Shown here: positions 24,953 to 33,930 of the stretch, piece after piece
Numbering within the stretch: the stretch's first letter is position 1
Layout: each line of letters begins with the position of its first letter
Assembly (NCBI RefSeq): GCF_000378245.1
Contig: NZ_KB899503.1
Location: forward strand, 1 to 64,000
DNA: 64,000 bases
Source: Aromatoleum toluclasticum ATCC 700605
GTDB lineage: Bacteria > Pseudomonadota > Gammaproteobacteria > Burkholderiales > Rhodocyclaceae
Direction of reading: 5' to 3'
The notes under the pieces: model-generated
The model's database searches: none
What the model saw: the letters and a program-made list of their open reading frames with translations, nothing else
Told to the model about the DNA's origin: nothing
Position numbers and translations under genes: made by a program

Positions 24953-25706
24953 CGTCCGGCTCTCCTTCACCCAGGTAGGCTTCCTGAACCGCGATGCTGT
25001 CGCGGATCTGGTCCGGCGGCCCGCTTTCGAGCACCTGCCCCGTCACCATCACGGTAATCACGTCGGCGACCGCGAACACCGCATCCATGTCGTGTTCGAC
25101 GAGCAGGATGGCGTGATCGGGGGTGAGCTTCTTCAGCAGCGCCACCATCGATTGCGATTCCTCCGGGCCCATGCCGGCGAGCGGCTCGTCGAGCAGCAGC
25201 ACCGAGGGCGAGGTCGCGAGCACCATCGCGATTTCCAGCTGCCGCTGCTCGCCGTGGCTCAGCGTCGCCGCGACGACATCGCGCCGCTCGGCAAGGCCGG
25301 CCTGTTCGATCGCGCGGTCGGCGGCGTCGCGCAGGTCGTCGTAAGCGACGGCTTTCGAGAAGATGCGCAGCGCCCGCGGTTTGCGCGACTGTGCGGCCAG
25401 CCGACAGTTCTCGAACACCGTGAAGCCGGGGAAAATGTTGGTGCGCTGGTAGCTGCGGCCGATCCCGGCGCGCGAACGCCTGTCCGGGCTCCAGCCCGAG
25501 ATATCCTCGCCGCGGTAGAGGATCTGCCCGGCAGACGGCGGTAGGTCGCCCGACAGCAGGTTGATCAGCGTCGACTTGCCTGCGCCGTTGGGCCCCAGGA
25601 CCGCGTGCAACATGCCCTTGTGCATGTCCAGCGAAACATCCTTGTTGGCGTACAGCCCCCCGAAACGGCGCGACATGCCGCGCGCCGAGAGCACGAGATC
25701 AGCCAT
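24945..25706 (-). CDS. Branched-chain-type ABC transporter ATP-binding protein (LivG-like)
   Basis: 253 aa. Walker A GPNGAGKSTL, signature ATLSHGEQRQLEIAM (SHGEQ variant), Walker B SVLLLDEPLAG, and the LivG C-terminal VEHDMDAVFAVADVITVM. It overlaps the LivM-like gene upstream by 8 bases and the LivF-like gene downstream, which indicates one transcript. Second ATPase of the presumed aromatic-acid importer. Confidence 0.9.
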   Translation of the reverse strand: MADLVLSARGMSRRFGGLYANKDVSLDMHKGMLHAVLGPNGAGKSTLINLLSGDLPPSAGQILYRGEDISGWSPDRRSRAGIGRSYQRTNIFPGFTVFENCRLAAQSRKPRALRIFSKAVAYDDLRDAADRAIEQAGLAERRDVVAATLSHGEQRQLEIAMVLATSPSVLLLDEPLAGMGPEESQSMVALLKKLTPDHAILLVEHDMDAVFAVADVITVMVTGQVLESGPPDQIRDSIAVQEAYLGEGEPDDE

Positions 25707-26676
25707 TGCGGTTGCCTCCCCCGATCAGCAGGCCCTTGAGGCGTCGCGGCAGGCTCGAAAGGCCGCCCGGCAGCACCATCACGACAGTGACGATGACGGC
25801 CCCCATCAAAAGCTGCCAGTGCTTCGTCAGCGCGGAAAACACCTCCTGCAGCACGACGAAGGCGAAGGCGCCGATGGCGGCGCCGTTCAGCGTGCCCATG
25901 CCGCCCAGGATCACCATCAGCAGCACGTTGCCCGACTGGTGCCAGGAAAGGATTTCCGGCGTGACGAAACCGTACTGACAGGCCGACAGGAAACCCGCAA
26001 GCCCGGCGAGCCCGCCGGCGGTGACGAACCCCGCGAGCTTGTACAGGAACACGGGAAAGCCGAGGGACTGCATGCGATGCTCGTTGCTCCGGATCCCCGC
26101 CAGCGCATGCCCCAGCGGCGAGCGCAACAGCACCCGCAGGAACACGTAGGCCGCGACCAGGAAGACCAGCACGATGTAGTAGAACTGCATCGGCTCGTTG
26201 AGATCGATCAGCACCTTCTCGCCGATGCGCAGTTCCGGTTTCACGTTGAGGAAGGCGCCGTCCGAGCCGCCTCCGAGCGGCGTGTCGTGAAACACGAAAT
26301 AGATCATCTGCGCGAACGCGAGCGTCACCATGATGAAATAGATCCCCTTCGTGCGCAGCACGAACAGCCCCACGACGAAGGCGACTGCCGCCCCGGTCAG
26401 GATCGCTGCCGGCAGCACGAGCCACAGGCTTCCCGGATCGTACTTGGGCGACAGCAGCACCACGCTGTAGGCCGCCACGCCGAAGAATGCCGCGTGGCCG
26501 AAGCTGACGAGACCGGTATAGCCGACCAGCAGGTCCAGGCTCATCGCAAAGATCGCCATGATCATGATCTTCGCGATGAGCTCGTTGTAGTAACCCGAAC
26601 CGAATAGCGGGAACAGGGCCAGCACCAGCAGCACGAGCGGCAGGTAATTGCGGGTTTTCTTGCGCGGGAGCGGCAT
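25699..26676 (-). CDS. Branched-chain-type ABC transporter permease (LivM-like)
   Basis: 325 aa from the ATG at 26676 (MPLPRKKTRNYLPLVLLVLALFP), behind CGGAGGATCTGACC; upstream in-frame codons overlap the LivH gene and are not homologous. Multiple membrane segments, with the LivM signatures SLDLLVGYTGLVSFGHAAFFGVAAY and QSGNVLLMVILGGMGTLNGAAIGAF. It starts 2 bases after the LivH stop. Confidence 0.9.
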   Translation of the reverse strand: MPLPRKKTRNYLPLVLLVLALFPLFGSGYYNELIAKIMIMAIFAMSLDLLVGYTGLVSFGHAAFFGVAAYSVVLLSPKYDPGSLWLVLPAAILTGAAVAFVVGLFVLRTKGIYFIMVTLAFAQMIYFVFHDTPLGGGSDGAFLNVKPELRIGEKVLIDLNEPMQFYYIVLVFLVAAYVFLRVLLRSPLGHALAGIRSNEHRMQSLGFPVFLYKLAGFVTAGGLAGLAGFLSACQYGFVTPEILSWHQSGNVLLMVILGGMGTLNGAAIGAFAFVVLQEVFSALTKHWQLLMGAVIVTVVMVLPGGLSSLPRRLKGLLIGGGNRNG

Positions 26677-26678
26677 GG

Positions 26679-27545
26679 TCAGATCCTCCGGAAGATGCCT
26701 TCGGGCCGCCACAGCAGCACCGCAGCCATCAGCACATACACGGCAAGGCCGGCATAGTCGGGTGCGATGACCTTGCCGAAGGTATCGGTCAGGCCGATCA
26801 GCAGCGCAGCGACCAGCGCGCCCCACACCGACCCGACGCCGCCGATGACGACGACGACGAAGCAGATGATCAGCACCTGGTTGCCCATGCCCGGATAGAC
26901 CGACGACACCGGGGCCGCGAGCATCCCTGCGAATGCGGCAAGGGTCACGCCGAGGCCGAACACGATGCGGTAGATCAGGTCGATGTTGATGCCCAGCGCC
27001 TGCACCATCTCGCGGTTCGAACTGCCCGCGCGGATCATCATCCCGAGGCGTGTGTAGCGGATCAGCCAGTACATGACGATCGCCAGCAGGATGCAGACGG
27101 CGGACATGAACAGCCGATACACCGGATAACTCAGCGTCTCGCTGAGCTGGATCGACGCCGACAGCAGTTCGGGGATCGGCACACCGTGCACGTCATCGCC
27201 GACGAGCAGGCTGCGCAGCTCTTCGAAGATCAGGATCAGGCCGTAGGTCAGCAGGACCTGGTCCAGGTGGTCGCGCTTATACAGCCTGCTGAACAGCGCC
27301 CACTCGAGCAGAAATCCGATCAGCACGCTCAGCGCGACGCCCACCAGCACTGCGACGAGGAAATTCCCCGAGAGGGCAGTGAGCGAGAACGCCATGTAGG
27401 CGCCCATCATGTAGAAACTGCCATGGGCGAGGTTGATGATGCCCATGATGCCGAAGATCAGCGTCAGTCCGCTGGCTACCAAGAACAGCAGCAGCCCGTA
27501 CTGAAGCGAATTCAACAGCTGGATGAGGAAGGTCGAGACGTCCAT
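26679..27545 (-). CDS. Branched-chain-type ABC transporter permease (LivH-like)
   Basis: 288 aa from the ATG at 27545 (MDVSTFLIQLLNSLQYGLLLFLVASGLTLIFG). LivH signatures: GIMGIINLAHGSFYMMGAY and VVVIGGVGSVWGALVAALLIG. It is separated from the upstream binding-protein gene by 177 bases holding a strong hairpin, and is followed closely by LivM, LivG and LivF. Confidence 0.9.
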   Translation of the reverse strand: MDVSTFLIQLLNSLQYGLLLFLVASGLTLIFGIMGIINLAHGSFYMMGAYMAFSLTALSGNFLVAVLVGVALSVLIGFLLEWALFSRLYKRDHLDQVLLTYGLILIFEELRSLLVGDDVHGVPIPELLSASIQLSETLSYPVYRLFMSAVCILLAIVMYWLIRYTRLGMMIRAGSSNREMVQALGINIDLIYRIVFGLGVTLAAFAGMLAAPVSSVYPGMGNQVLIICFVVVVIGGVGSVWGALVAALLIGLTDTFGKVIAPDYAGLAVYVLMAAVLLWRPEGIFRRI

Positions 27546-27597
27546 CGCCGTATCCCTCCGGGCGCAGCGCGCGCCCGAGTGAAGGTGAAGCGGATCG

Positions 27598-27625
27598 GGC
27601 GTTCGCCACCAGGATGGCGAACGCC
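27598..27625 (-). terminator. Strong intercistronic hairpin between binding protein and permease genes
   Basis: Arms GGCGTTCGCCA and TGGCGAACGCC with a 6-base loop, and no clear T-run afterwards. It lies between the abundant binding protein gene and livH, where partial termination or mRNA stabilisation commonly sets a higher level of binding protein than permease. Confidence 0.55.
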
Positions 27626-27722
27626 TGCCGAAGCGGTGGTGCCGCGCCGGCGGGACGTGTACTGCGCGGGGGCGCCCCTTTATGTCGCGCCCGCGCACGC
27701 CCCGCCGGGGCCGGCAACCGGG

Positions 27723-28910
27723 TTACATCCGGCAACCGCGTGCCGGATCGGCCAGCGCCTTCGCTGCGACCGTAATAACCTTGTTCTGCTTCGCCTCGAC
27801 CTTGCGCAGATAGATGTCCTGCACCGGATTGTGCGCCTTCGACAGCGTGAAGCGCCCGCGCGGACTGTCGATCGTCGCCTTTTCCATCGCGGCGATCAGT
27901 GCCTCGCGCTTCGTGACGTCGCCCCCGACCCCGGCCAGTCCCGCCGCGAAGAGCTGTGCGGCGTCGTAGCCCTGCACGGAATACACGTCCGGCTGCATCT
28001 TGTACGCCATCGCGTAAGCTGTGCGGAAAGCCTTGTCCTTGGCGATGTCGAGCCCGTCTGCGTAATGCAGCGTGGTCAGGATGCCTTCGGCGGAATCGCC
28101 CTGTGCTTCGAGCGTGCCGTCGGTGAGGAAGCCGGAGCCATAGAGCGGGATCGTCTTCTTGAGGCCGGCCGCGTCATAGTCCTTCACGAACTTCACGGCA
28201 CCACCGCCGGCGAAGAACACGAACACCGCGTCAGGCTTGAGCGCGGCGATCTCGGTGAGATAGGGCTGGAATTCGACGTTCGGGAAAGGCAGGTACATTT
28301 CCTTCACGACCTTGCCGCCCGCCTTCTCGAAGGCCTCCTTGAAGCCCGCGACCGACTGCTCGCCGAAGGAGTATTTCCAGCTCAGCGTGACGACGTTCTT
28401 GTGCTTCTTCTCGGCCATCACCTGTCCCATCGCGTAGGCGGGCTGCCACGCGGAGAAAGAGGTGCGGAAGATGTTGGGCGAGCACAGCGGGCCGGTGATC
28501 TCGTCGGCGCCGGCGTTGGGCACGATCAGCAGCGTCTTGGTCTCGCGTGCGACGCGCGTCATCGCCAGCGCAACGCCCGAATGCACGGTGCCGATCAGGA
28601 CGTCGACGTTGTCGCGCTTGATCAGCTTGTTGGCGTTCTCGGGTGCCTTCGCGGCGTCCGACTCGTCATCGACCGTGAAGTACTCGATTTCGCGTCCGCC
28701 GAGCTTGCCCCCGCCCTGCTCCACGGCGAGTTTGAACCCGTTGGTGATGGCGTTTCCCAAGGAAGCGTAGGTTCCCGTGTACGGCAGCATCAGGCCGACG
28801 CGGATCTTGTTGGCGCTCTGGGCGAACAACGGTGTCCCGGGCAGGGCGAGCCCCCCCGCGATACCGGCAGTGGACAGCAGGAAACGACGGCGATTGAATC
28901 CTTGCTCCAT
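27723..28910 (-). CDS. ABC transporter periplasmic binding protein (branched-chain/aromatic type)
   Basis: 395 aa with an N-terminal signal containing NRRRFLLSTAGIAGGLALPGTPLFAQ; the twin-Arg followed by a Phe-Leu pair suggests Tat export. The mature part KIRVGLMLPYTGTYASLGNAITNGFKLAVEQGGGKLGGREIEYFTVDDESDAAKAPENANKLI is the Peripla_BP_6 fold of HAAT importers. It directly follows bzdA, so it probably binds benzoate or a related acid. It is co-oriented with the permease and ATPase genes. Confidence 0.9.
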   Translation of the reverse strand: MEQGFNRRRFLLSTAGIAGGLALPGTPLFAQSANKIRVGLMLPYTGTYASLGNAITNGFKLAVEQGGGKLGGREIEYFTVDDESDAAKAPENANKLIKRDNVDVLIGTVHSGVALAMTRVARETKTLLIVPNAGADEITGPLCSPNIFRTSFSAWQPAYAMGQVMAEKKHKNVVTLSWKYSFGEQSVAGFKEAFEKAGGKVVKEMYLPFPNVEFQPYLTEIAALKPDAVFVFFAGGGAVKFVKDYDAAGLKKTIPLYGSGFLTDGTLEAQGDSAEGILTTLHYADGLDIAKDKAFRTAYAMAYKMQPDVYSVQGYDAAQLFAAGLAGVGGDVTKREALIAAMEKATIDSPRGRFTLSKAHNPVQDIYLRKVEAKQNKVITVAAKALADPARGCRM

Positions 28911-28971
28911 TTCACACTCCTCCTTCGGTTAGGCCGCTTGGGCGGCTCTGGTTATGTGTGCGCTACGGGAT

Positions 28972-30573
28972 CTACGCCCCTGAAAGCGAACGCAGCTTGA
29001 ATCGCTGGATCTTGCCGGTTGCCGTCTTGGGCAACTCGTCCACGAACTCCAGCCAGCGCGGGTACTTGTACGGCGCGAGCTTGCTCTTGACGTGAAGCTT
29101 CAGCTCGTCCGCGAGATCCGCAGCGGGCATGCGTCCGGGCTTCAGCACGACGAAGGCCAGCGGCTTGATCAGTCCGTCATCGTCCGCCTTTCCGACCACC
29201 GCCGCTTCGAGCACTGCAGCATGCGTGATGAGGGCCGATTCGACCTCGATCGGGGAGACGTAGATGCCGCCGACCTTGAGCATGTCGTCGTTGCGCCCCG
29301 CGTACACGTAGTTGCCGTGCTCGTCCCGGCTGTACTTGTCGCCGCTGCGCGTCCACTGGCCGATGAAGGTCTCGCGGCTCTTCGTCCGGTTGTTCCAGTA
29401 CAGCGCCGCACTGGTCGGCCCTCGCACCTGGAGTTCACCGGCCTCGCCTTTCTCGACCTCCTGCCCGTCGTCACCGATCAGACGCAGCTCGTATCCCGGC
29501 ACCGGTTTGCCGCTGGTGCCGTAATGCACATCCCCTGCCCTGTTCGACAGGAAGATGTGCAGCATCTCGGTGGAACCGAGCCCGTCGAGGATCTCGACGC
29601 CGAAATGTTCGGTCCAGCGCTTTCCGACTTCGGCCGGCAGGGCCTCGCCGGCAGAGATGCAGCGGCGGATCGACAGTTCCTCGCGCCCCGGCAGCGCCGG
29701 GCTCGCCAGCATCGACGCATACAGCGTCGGCACGCCGCAGTAGATCGTCGGCTGATGCTCGCGCAGCACGCGGAAAACCGCATCCGGCGTCGGCCGCTCG
29801 GCCATCAGCACGGCGGTGGCGCCCGAGGCGAGCGGGAAGGTCAGCCCGTTGCCCAGACCGTAGGCGAAGAATAGCTTCGCCGCCGAGAAGACGACATCGT
29901 CTTCTCGGACGCCGAGGATCGGCTTCGCATACAGCTCCGAGGTCTGGATCAGGCTGGAGTGGAGGTGCACCGTTCCCTTGGGGGCGCCGGTCGAACCGGA
30001 CGAATACAGCCAGAAACAGGGATCGTCGCAACAGGTCTGCGCCGTCTCGTACGGCGGGCGGGGTGATGCGATGAGTTCGGCGAACCCGAGATGGCCGCCC
30101 CGCGTGCCTGCGTCGCCACCCGAGACGACGATGTTCTTGACGAAGGGGCTCGCCTCGATCGCACTGGTGAACGCCGGCAGCAGGGCCGACGAGAGGACCA
30201 GGCCACGCGCACGGCTGTCGCGCAGCATGTAGGTGTAATCGGAAGCCGTCAGAAGGGTGTTGACGGGAATCGGCACGACCCCGGCCTTGATACAGCCGAG
30301 GAAGGCGGTGGGGAAATCGACGGTGTCAAGCAGGCACAGCAGCACCCGCTCTTCCATTCTGATGCCCATTTCGCCCAAGGCGTGCGCGAAACGATCGACG
30401 CGCTCGGCGAGTTGCGCATACGTGTAGCTTCCCGCCTGGTCGATCACCGCGGTCTTGCCGCCACGCCCGGCGCGCAGGTTGCGCTCGATCAGGTCGTGCG
30501 CCGCATTGTACTCACGCGGGATGGTGATTCGCGGAGGACTGACACTTTGATCCGCGACGCTGAGTTCTGCCAT
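28972..30573 (-). CDS. bzdA: Benzoate-CoA ligase
   Basis: 533 aa AMP-forming acyl-CoA synthetase. AMP-binding P-loop YSSGSTGAPKGTVHLH, LGSTEMLHIFLSN, SGDKYSRDEHGNYVYAGRNDDMLKVGGIYVSP, and the C-terminal catalytic Lys in PKTATGKIQRFKL. N-terminal IPREYNAAHDLIERNLRAGRGGKTAVID is typical of benzoate-CoA ligases. It activates benzoate with ATP and CoA to benzoyl-CoA, the entry to the Bzd pathway. It is the last catabolic gene of the operon, after bzdZ. A 4-hydroxybenzoate ligase is the main alternative, less likely by context. Confidence 0.93.
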   Translation of the reverse strand: MAELSVADQSVSPPRITIPREYNAAHDLIERNLRAGRGGKTAVIDQAGSYTYAQLAERVDRFAHALGEMGIRMEERVLLCLLDTVDFPTAFLGCIKAGVVPIPVNTLLTASDYTYMLRDSRARGLVLSSALLPAFTSAIEASPFVKNIVVSGGDAGTRGGHLGFAELIASPRPPYETAQTCCDDPCFWLYSSGSTGAPKGTVHLHSSLIQTSELYAKPILGVREDDVVFSAAKLFFAYGLGNGLTFPLASGATAVLMAERPTPDAVFRVLREHQPTIYCGVPTLYASMLASPALPGREELSIRRCISAGEALPAEVGKRWTEHFGVEILDGLGSTEMLHIFLSNRAGDVHYGTSGKPVPGYELRLIGDDGQEVEKGEAGELQVRGPTSAALYWNNRTKSRETFIGQWTRSGDKYSRDEHGNYVYAGRNDDMLKVGGIYVSPIEVESALITHAAVLEAAVVGKADDDGLIKPLAFVVLKPGRMPAADLADELKLHVKSKLAPYKYPRWLEFVDELPKTATGKIQRFKLRSLSGA

Positions 30574-30622
30574 TTGCTCCTCCTCTCCTTATGGTTCTTT
30601 CTGGCGTGGCGCTGCGGATGTC

Positions 30623-31369
30623 TCAGTGAATCGTCATTCCGCCGTCCGCCGCCAGAATCTGTCCGGTGACATAGCTCGACGCGCCGGATGCGAAGAACAC
30701 GAATACCGGAGTGATCTCCTCCGGCTCGGCCCAGCGCCCGAGCGGGATGCGGTCGAGGTACTTTTCCTTGAATCGTTCGTCCGTGCGGATCGTCTCGGTC
30801 ATCGGCGTGGCCGCTCCCGGTGCGATCGCATTCGCGGTGATGCCGTAGCGCGCGAGCTCCTTCGCGGTGCTCTTGGTCATGCCGAGCACGCCGGCCTTTG
30901 CCGCGCTGTAGTTGATCTGTCCGATCGTGCCGAGCACGCCGGCCGTCGAGGTCACGTAGATGATGCGGCCGTACTGGCGTTCGATCATGCCGCCGACCAC
31001 CGCCTGCAGGCAGTTGAACGCGCCCGTCAGATGCACGGACAGCACCTGGTTCCACTGTTCCGGCGTCATCTTGTTGAGCATCGCCGTGCGCGTGATGCCG
31101 GCGTTATTGACGAGGATGTCGATGCGGCCCCATTCGGCGTTGACCCTGGCTGCCATCGCCTCGACCTGCTCGCGGTTGGCGACGTCGCACGCCACGCCGA
31201 TCGCCTGACCACCCGCTTCGACGATCTGAGCCGCGATCCGGTTGGCGGCGGCGAGATCCAGGTCGATGACTGCGACCTTCGCACCTTCGCGCCCATAGGC
31301 CGTGGCAACGGCCGCTCCGATGCCCTGCCCTGCTCCGGTCACGATTGCGACCCTGTCCTTCAACTGCAT
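30623..31369 (-). CDS. bzdZ: Short-chain dehydrogenase/reductase
   Basis: 248 aa from the ATG at 31369 (MQLKDRVAIVTGAGQGIG), behind AGGGGA; an ATG seven codons earlier is possible. Rossmann TGAGQGIG, NNAGIT, catalytic Ser in VTSTAGVLG and Tyr-x3-Lys in INYSAAKAG, and a C-terminal GQILAADGGMTIH. BzdZ is a predicted alcohol dehydrogenase of unsettled role in the lower part of the benzoyl-CoA pathway, perhaps a backup 3-hydroxyacyl-CoA dehydrogenase. It lies 159 bases after bzdY. Confidence 0.85.
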   Translation of the reverse strand: MQLKDRVAIVTGAGQGIGAAVATAYGREGAKVAVIDLDLAAANRIAAQIVEAGGQAIGVACDVANREQVEAMAARVNAEWGRIDILVNNAGITRTAMLNKMTPEQWNQVLSVHLTGAFNCLQAVVGGMIERQYGRIIYVTSTAGVLGTIGQINYSAAKAGVLGMTKSTAKELARYGITANAIAPGAATPMTETIRTDERFKEKYLDRIPLGRWAEPEEITPVFVFFASGASSYVTGQILAADGGMTIH

Positions 31370-31444
31370 GCGAGTCCCCTTTAATTGCATGGCGACAGTC
31401 AAGCCGCCGGTGAACTGCAAATGCTCCCCCCGGTTGCGAAAAGG

Positions 31445-31488
31445 CCGGGGTGGAAGGAAAACGGCCAACGCCGCGTCCACCACCCCGG
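31445..31488 (-). repeat. Intercistronic hairpin between bzdY and bzdZ
   Basis: CCGGGGTGG (31445-31453) pairs with CCACCCCGG (31480-31488) around a 26-base loop. It sits in the 159-base gap and may attenuate or stabilise the transcript between the core ring-cleavage genes and bzdZA. Confidence 0.4.
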
Positions 31489-31528
31489 GAAGGGAGAGAC
31501 CTTATGAAACTGTATGCATCGAAAGACG

Positions 31529-32659
31529 TCAGGCCTTCGGCTTGCCCAGCACCTGCTCGGCGAAGTTCTCGTCGAACATCGCGCCTTCGGCGATCAGCTG
31601 ACGGTACTTGATGAAGTCGATGACGTCCTTGCCGGTTTGCTTCTTGCTGTCGAACGCCGTGAAGCCCAAATAGGCCTCGTGGTTCATGTTGGCGGCCAGC
31701 CAGTGACGGTTCGCGACCTTGAGCTGGTCCCAGAAGAACTTCTTCTTGCCGCGGATGCCCTCGATCGTCTTCACCAGGCAGTGCGGGAACAGGTTCGTGA
31801 ACTTCCACACCAGCGCGTTGACCGCTTCGTCGAGCTTCGCGAAGTCGGTCGTGCATTGCCCGATCAGCTCCTTCGCCGCCTTGGCCTGGTCCGGGGAAAC
31901 GGGTTCGCCGTACACCAGCTCGCCGTCATCGACGTAGGCGTCGGTGCGCACAAGCGGGTTACGCACCCACTGGCCATCCTTCTTCAGCACCGGCACAACC
32001 TTCGTGACCAGGTTCTTCGCCTTCATCTTGTACGCGCTCCACGGCTCGCACGAGATGCAGTTGTACATGGCATCTTCCATGTTCAGCATCCACGGCAGGA
32101 AGTCGGTCGAGCCGCCGTCCGGCGCGCTGCCGTGCTTCGGGCCGGCCTGGCCGAACACCGCCATGTCGGACGTGATCGTCAGGTCCGTCGCCATGCCGAT
32201 CTCCTGGCCGCCGCCGACGCGCATGCCATTCACGCGGCAGATCACCGGCTTCTTGCAGTTCAGGATGCCGTCGACCATGGCGTTGAACAGGTCCATGTAT
32301 TCGCCATACTCGTTCGGGCGCTTCGAGTAGTAGCCGGCATACTCGGCGGTGTTGCCGCCGGTGCAGAAAGCCTTGTCGCCGACCGCGGTGAACACCGCGG
32401 CGACGATCGAACGGTCGGAAGACGCGCGTTGGAAGCCCGCGATCACCGCCTTGACCATTTCGGTGGTATAGGAGTTGTACTGCGTCGGGTTGTTCAGGAT
32501 GATCCAGGCGGCGTACAGCCCGGGAACCTGGTTGCCCTGCGGATCGGTAACGGGGCGCTTCTCGAAGATCACCGAAGGCGCTTCGGCGCCGAAATGCTCT
32601 TCACCGAGCAGGGCGTGATCCTTGAGTTCGTTGTCGCGGCGCAGCCAATCGAGTGCCAT
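31529..32659 (-). CDS. bzdY: 6-oxocyclohex-1-ene-1-carbonyl-CoA hydrolase (ring-opening)
   Basis: 376 aa from the ATG at 32659 (MALDWLRRDNELKDHALLGEEHFG). Enoyl-CoA hydratase/isomerase superfamily with the Oah-specific features: long N-terminus, FTAVGDKAFCTGGNTAEYAGYYSKRPNEYGEYMDLFN, VNGMRVGGGQEIGMATDLTI for the oxyanion hole, and FGQAGPKHGSAPDGGSTDFLPWML. The enzyme adds two waters and opens the ring of 6-oxocyclohexene-carbonyl-CoA to 3-hydroxypimelyl-CoA. It is highly diagnostic of the anaerobic benzoyl-CoA pathway. It follows bzdX by 35 bases. Confidence 0.95.
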   Translation of the reverse strand: MALDWLRRDNELKDHALLGEEHFGAEAPSVIFEKRPVTDPQGNQVPGLYAAWIILNNPTQYNSYTTEMVKAVIAGFQRASSDRSIVAAVFTAVGDKAFCTGGNTAEYAGYYSKRPNEYGEYMDLFNAMVDGILNCKKPVICRVNGMRVGGGQEIGMATDLTITSDMAVFGQAGPKHGSAPDGGSTDFLPWMLNMEDAMYNCISCEPWSAYKMKAKNLVTKVVPVLKKDGQWVRNPLVRTDAYVDDGELVYGEPVSPDQAKAAKELIGQCTTDFAKLDEAVNALVWKFTNLFPHCLVKTIEGIRGKKKFFWDQLKVANRHWLAANMNHEAYLGFTAFDSKKQTGKDVIDFIKYRQLIAEGAMFDENFAEQVLGKPKA

Positions 32660-32694
32660 GAGATGTCTCCTGTGTTGTCCAGTGGTGTGCTTGA

Positions 32695-33762
32695 TCAGAA
32701 ATCGGGCGTCAGGATGACGCGCCGCTTGAGCTTGCCGTGGTGCGCCTCGTCGAACACCTGTTCGATCTGGCTCATCGGCCGCGTTTCGACGAAGGGTCCG
32801 AGCTTGATGCGGCCGTCGAGGCACATGTCACGCACGGCGGCGTAACGGTCCGGCGGGCAGCCCCAGGTGCCGATGATCTCGGCGTCGAAGGCCATCAGCT
32901 TCGAGAGCATGTAGTTCGTCTCCGCCGTGCCGTAGCCGACGATGACGAGCTTGCCGGTGAAGGACAGCAGCGACAGCGCGAGTTCCTGGCCGGGCTTGCT
33001 GCCGGTGACCTCGAAGATCTTCCAGCCGTAGTTCGACGGCAGGCCGCGCTCCTTGCAGAAGCCCTTGAAGAGCTCCTTGACGTCCTTCGCGCTCTTGTCC
33101 TTCGGGTTGATGACGAAGTCGGCACCGAAGTCCTTCATCATCGTCAGCTTTTCTTCATTGATGTCGATGCCGATGACGGCCTTCGCACCCATGCCCTTGG
33201 CGGTCTGAACCATGAAGCTGCCGACGCCGCCGGCCGCGCCGATGACGATCACCAGATCGTCCTTCTTGAGGTCCGCACGCACCGCAGCCTGGTAAGGCGT
33301 CGTCACTGCATCGGCCACCACGGCGAGGTGTTCGAGCGGCGTGCTGCCGCGGTTCTCGACCACGCACAGGTACTTCGACTGCGCGACGATGTGGCTCGAA
33401 TAGCCGCCGTAGATACCCATCGAGTTGCCCGGCATCTTCTGTGACAGGCAACGGTTGCCGCGGCCGGTCTTGCACAGCTCGCATTCGCCACAGGGGATGA
33501 CGGCCGGCACGATCACTTCCTTGCCGATCATCGACGCTTCGCCGCCGATCACGACGCCCGAGATCTCGTGGCCCAGCGACAGCGGGGGCTTCTGCACCGT
33601 CGGCACGCCCATGTAGTAGTAGGACAGGTCGGTATGGCACACGCCGCAGCCGGCGATTTTCACGACGACGTCGCCCGGTTGTAGCTCGGGCATCGGAACG
33701 CGGGTCTTCTGCAGTTTGCCCGGCTCGGTCATCTGCCAGGTATCGATGAATTCAGGAATCAC
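32695..33762 (-). CDS. bzdX: 6-hydroxycyclohex-1-ene-1-carbonyl-CoA dehydrogenase
   Basis: 355 aa zinc-type medium-chain dehydrogenase starting at GTG 33762 behind GGGAGACGAAGC. Catalytic-zinc start GCGVCHTDLSYYYMG, structural zinc Cys set CGECELCKTGRGNRC, and nucleotide-binding GAAGGVGSFMVQTAKGMGAKAV. It oxidises the hydroxyl formed by the dienoyl-CoA hydratase, with NAD+, giving the 6-oxo compound for BzdY. It lies between bzdW and bzdY as in Azoarcus CIB. Confidence 0.94.
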   Translation of the reverse strand: MIPEFIDTWQMTEPGKLQKTRVPMPELQPGDVVVKIAGCGVCHTDLSYYYMGVPTVQKPPLSLGHEISGVVIGGEASMIGKEVIVPAVIPCGECELCKTGRGNRCLSQKMPGNSMGIYGGYSSHIVAQSKYLCVVENRGSTPLEHLAVVADAVTTPYQAAVRADLKKDDLVIVIGAAGGVGSFMVQTAKGMGAKAVIGIDINEEKLTMMKDFGADFVINPKDKSAKDVKELFKGFCKERGLPSNYGWKIFEVTGSKPGQELALSLLSFTGKLVIVGYGTAETNYMLSKLMAFDAEIIGTWGCPPDRYAAVRDMCLDGRIKLGPFVETRPMSQIEQVFDEAHHGKLKRRVILTPDF

Positions 33763-33930
33763 GCTTCGTCTCCCATTGATTTCGCATCTTCAAACATCAT
33801 TTCAGGTGCGGCCCGACGGTTTGCTCTGCAGCAGCCCCCGTCGAGGCGTGTTTCGTGCCGAGGCGTCCGCTTGCGCCAACGAGGCGCGGAACATGCCTCG
33901 GCGGGGGCAGGCCATCGGCACGAAAGTCCG

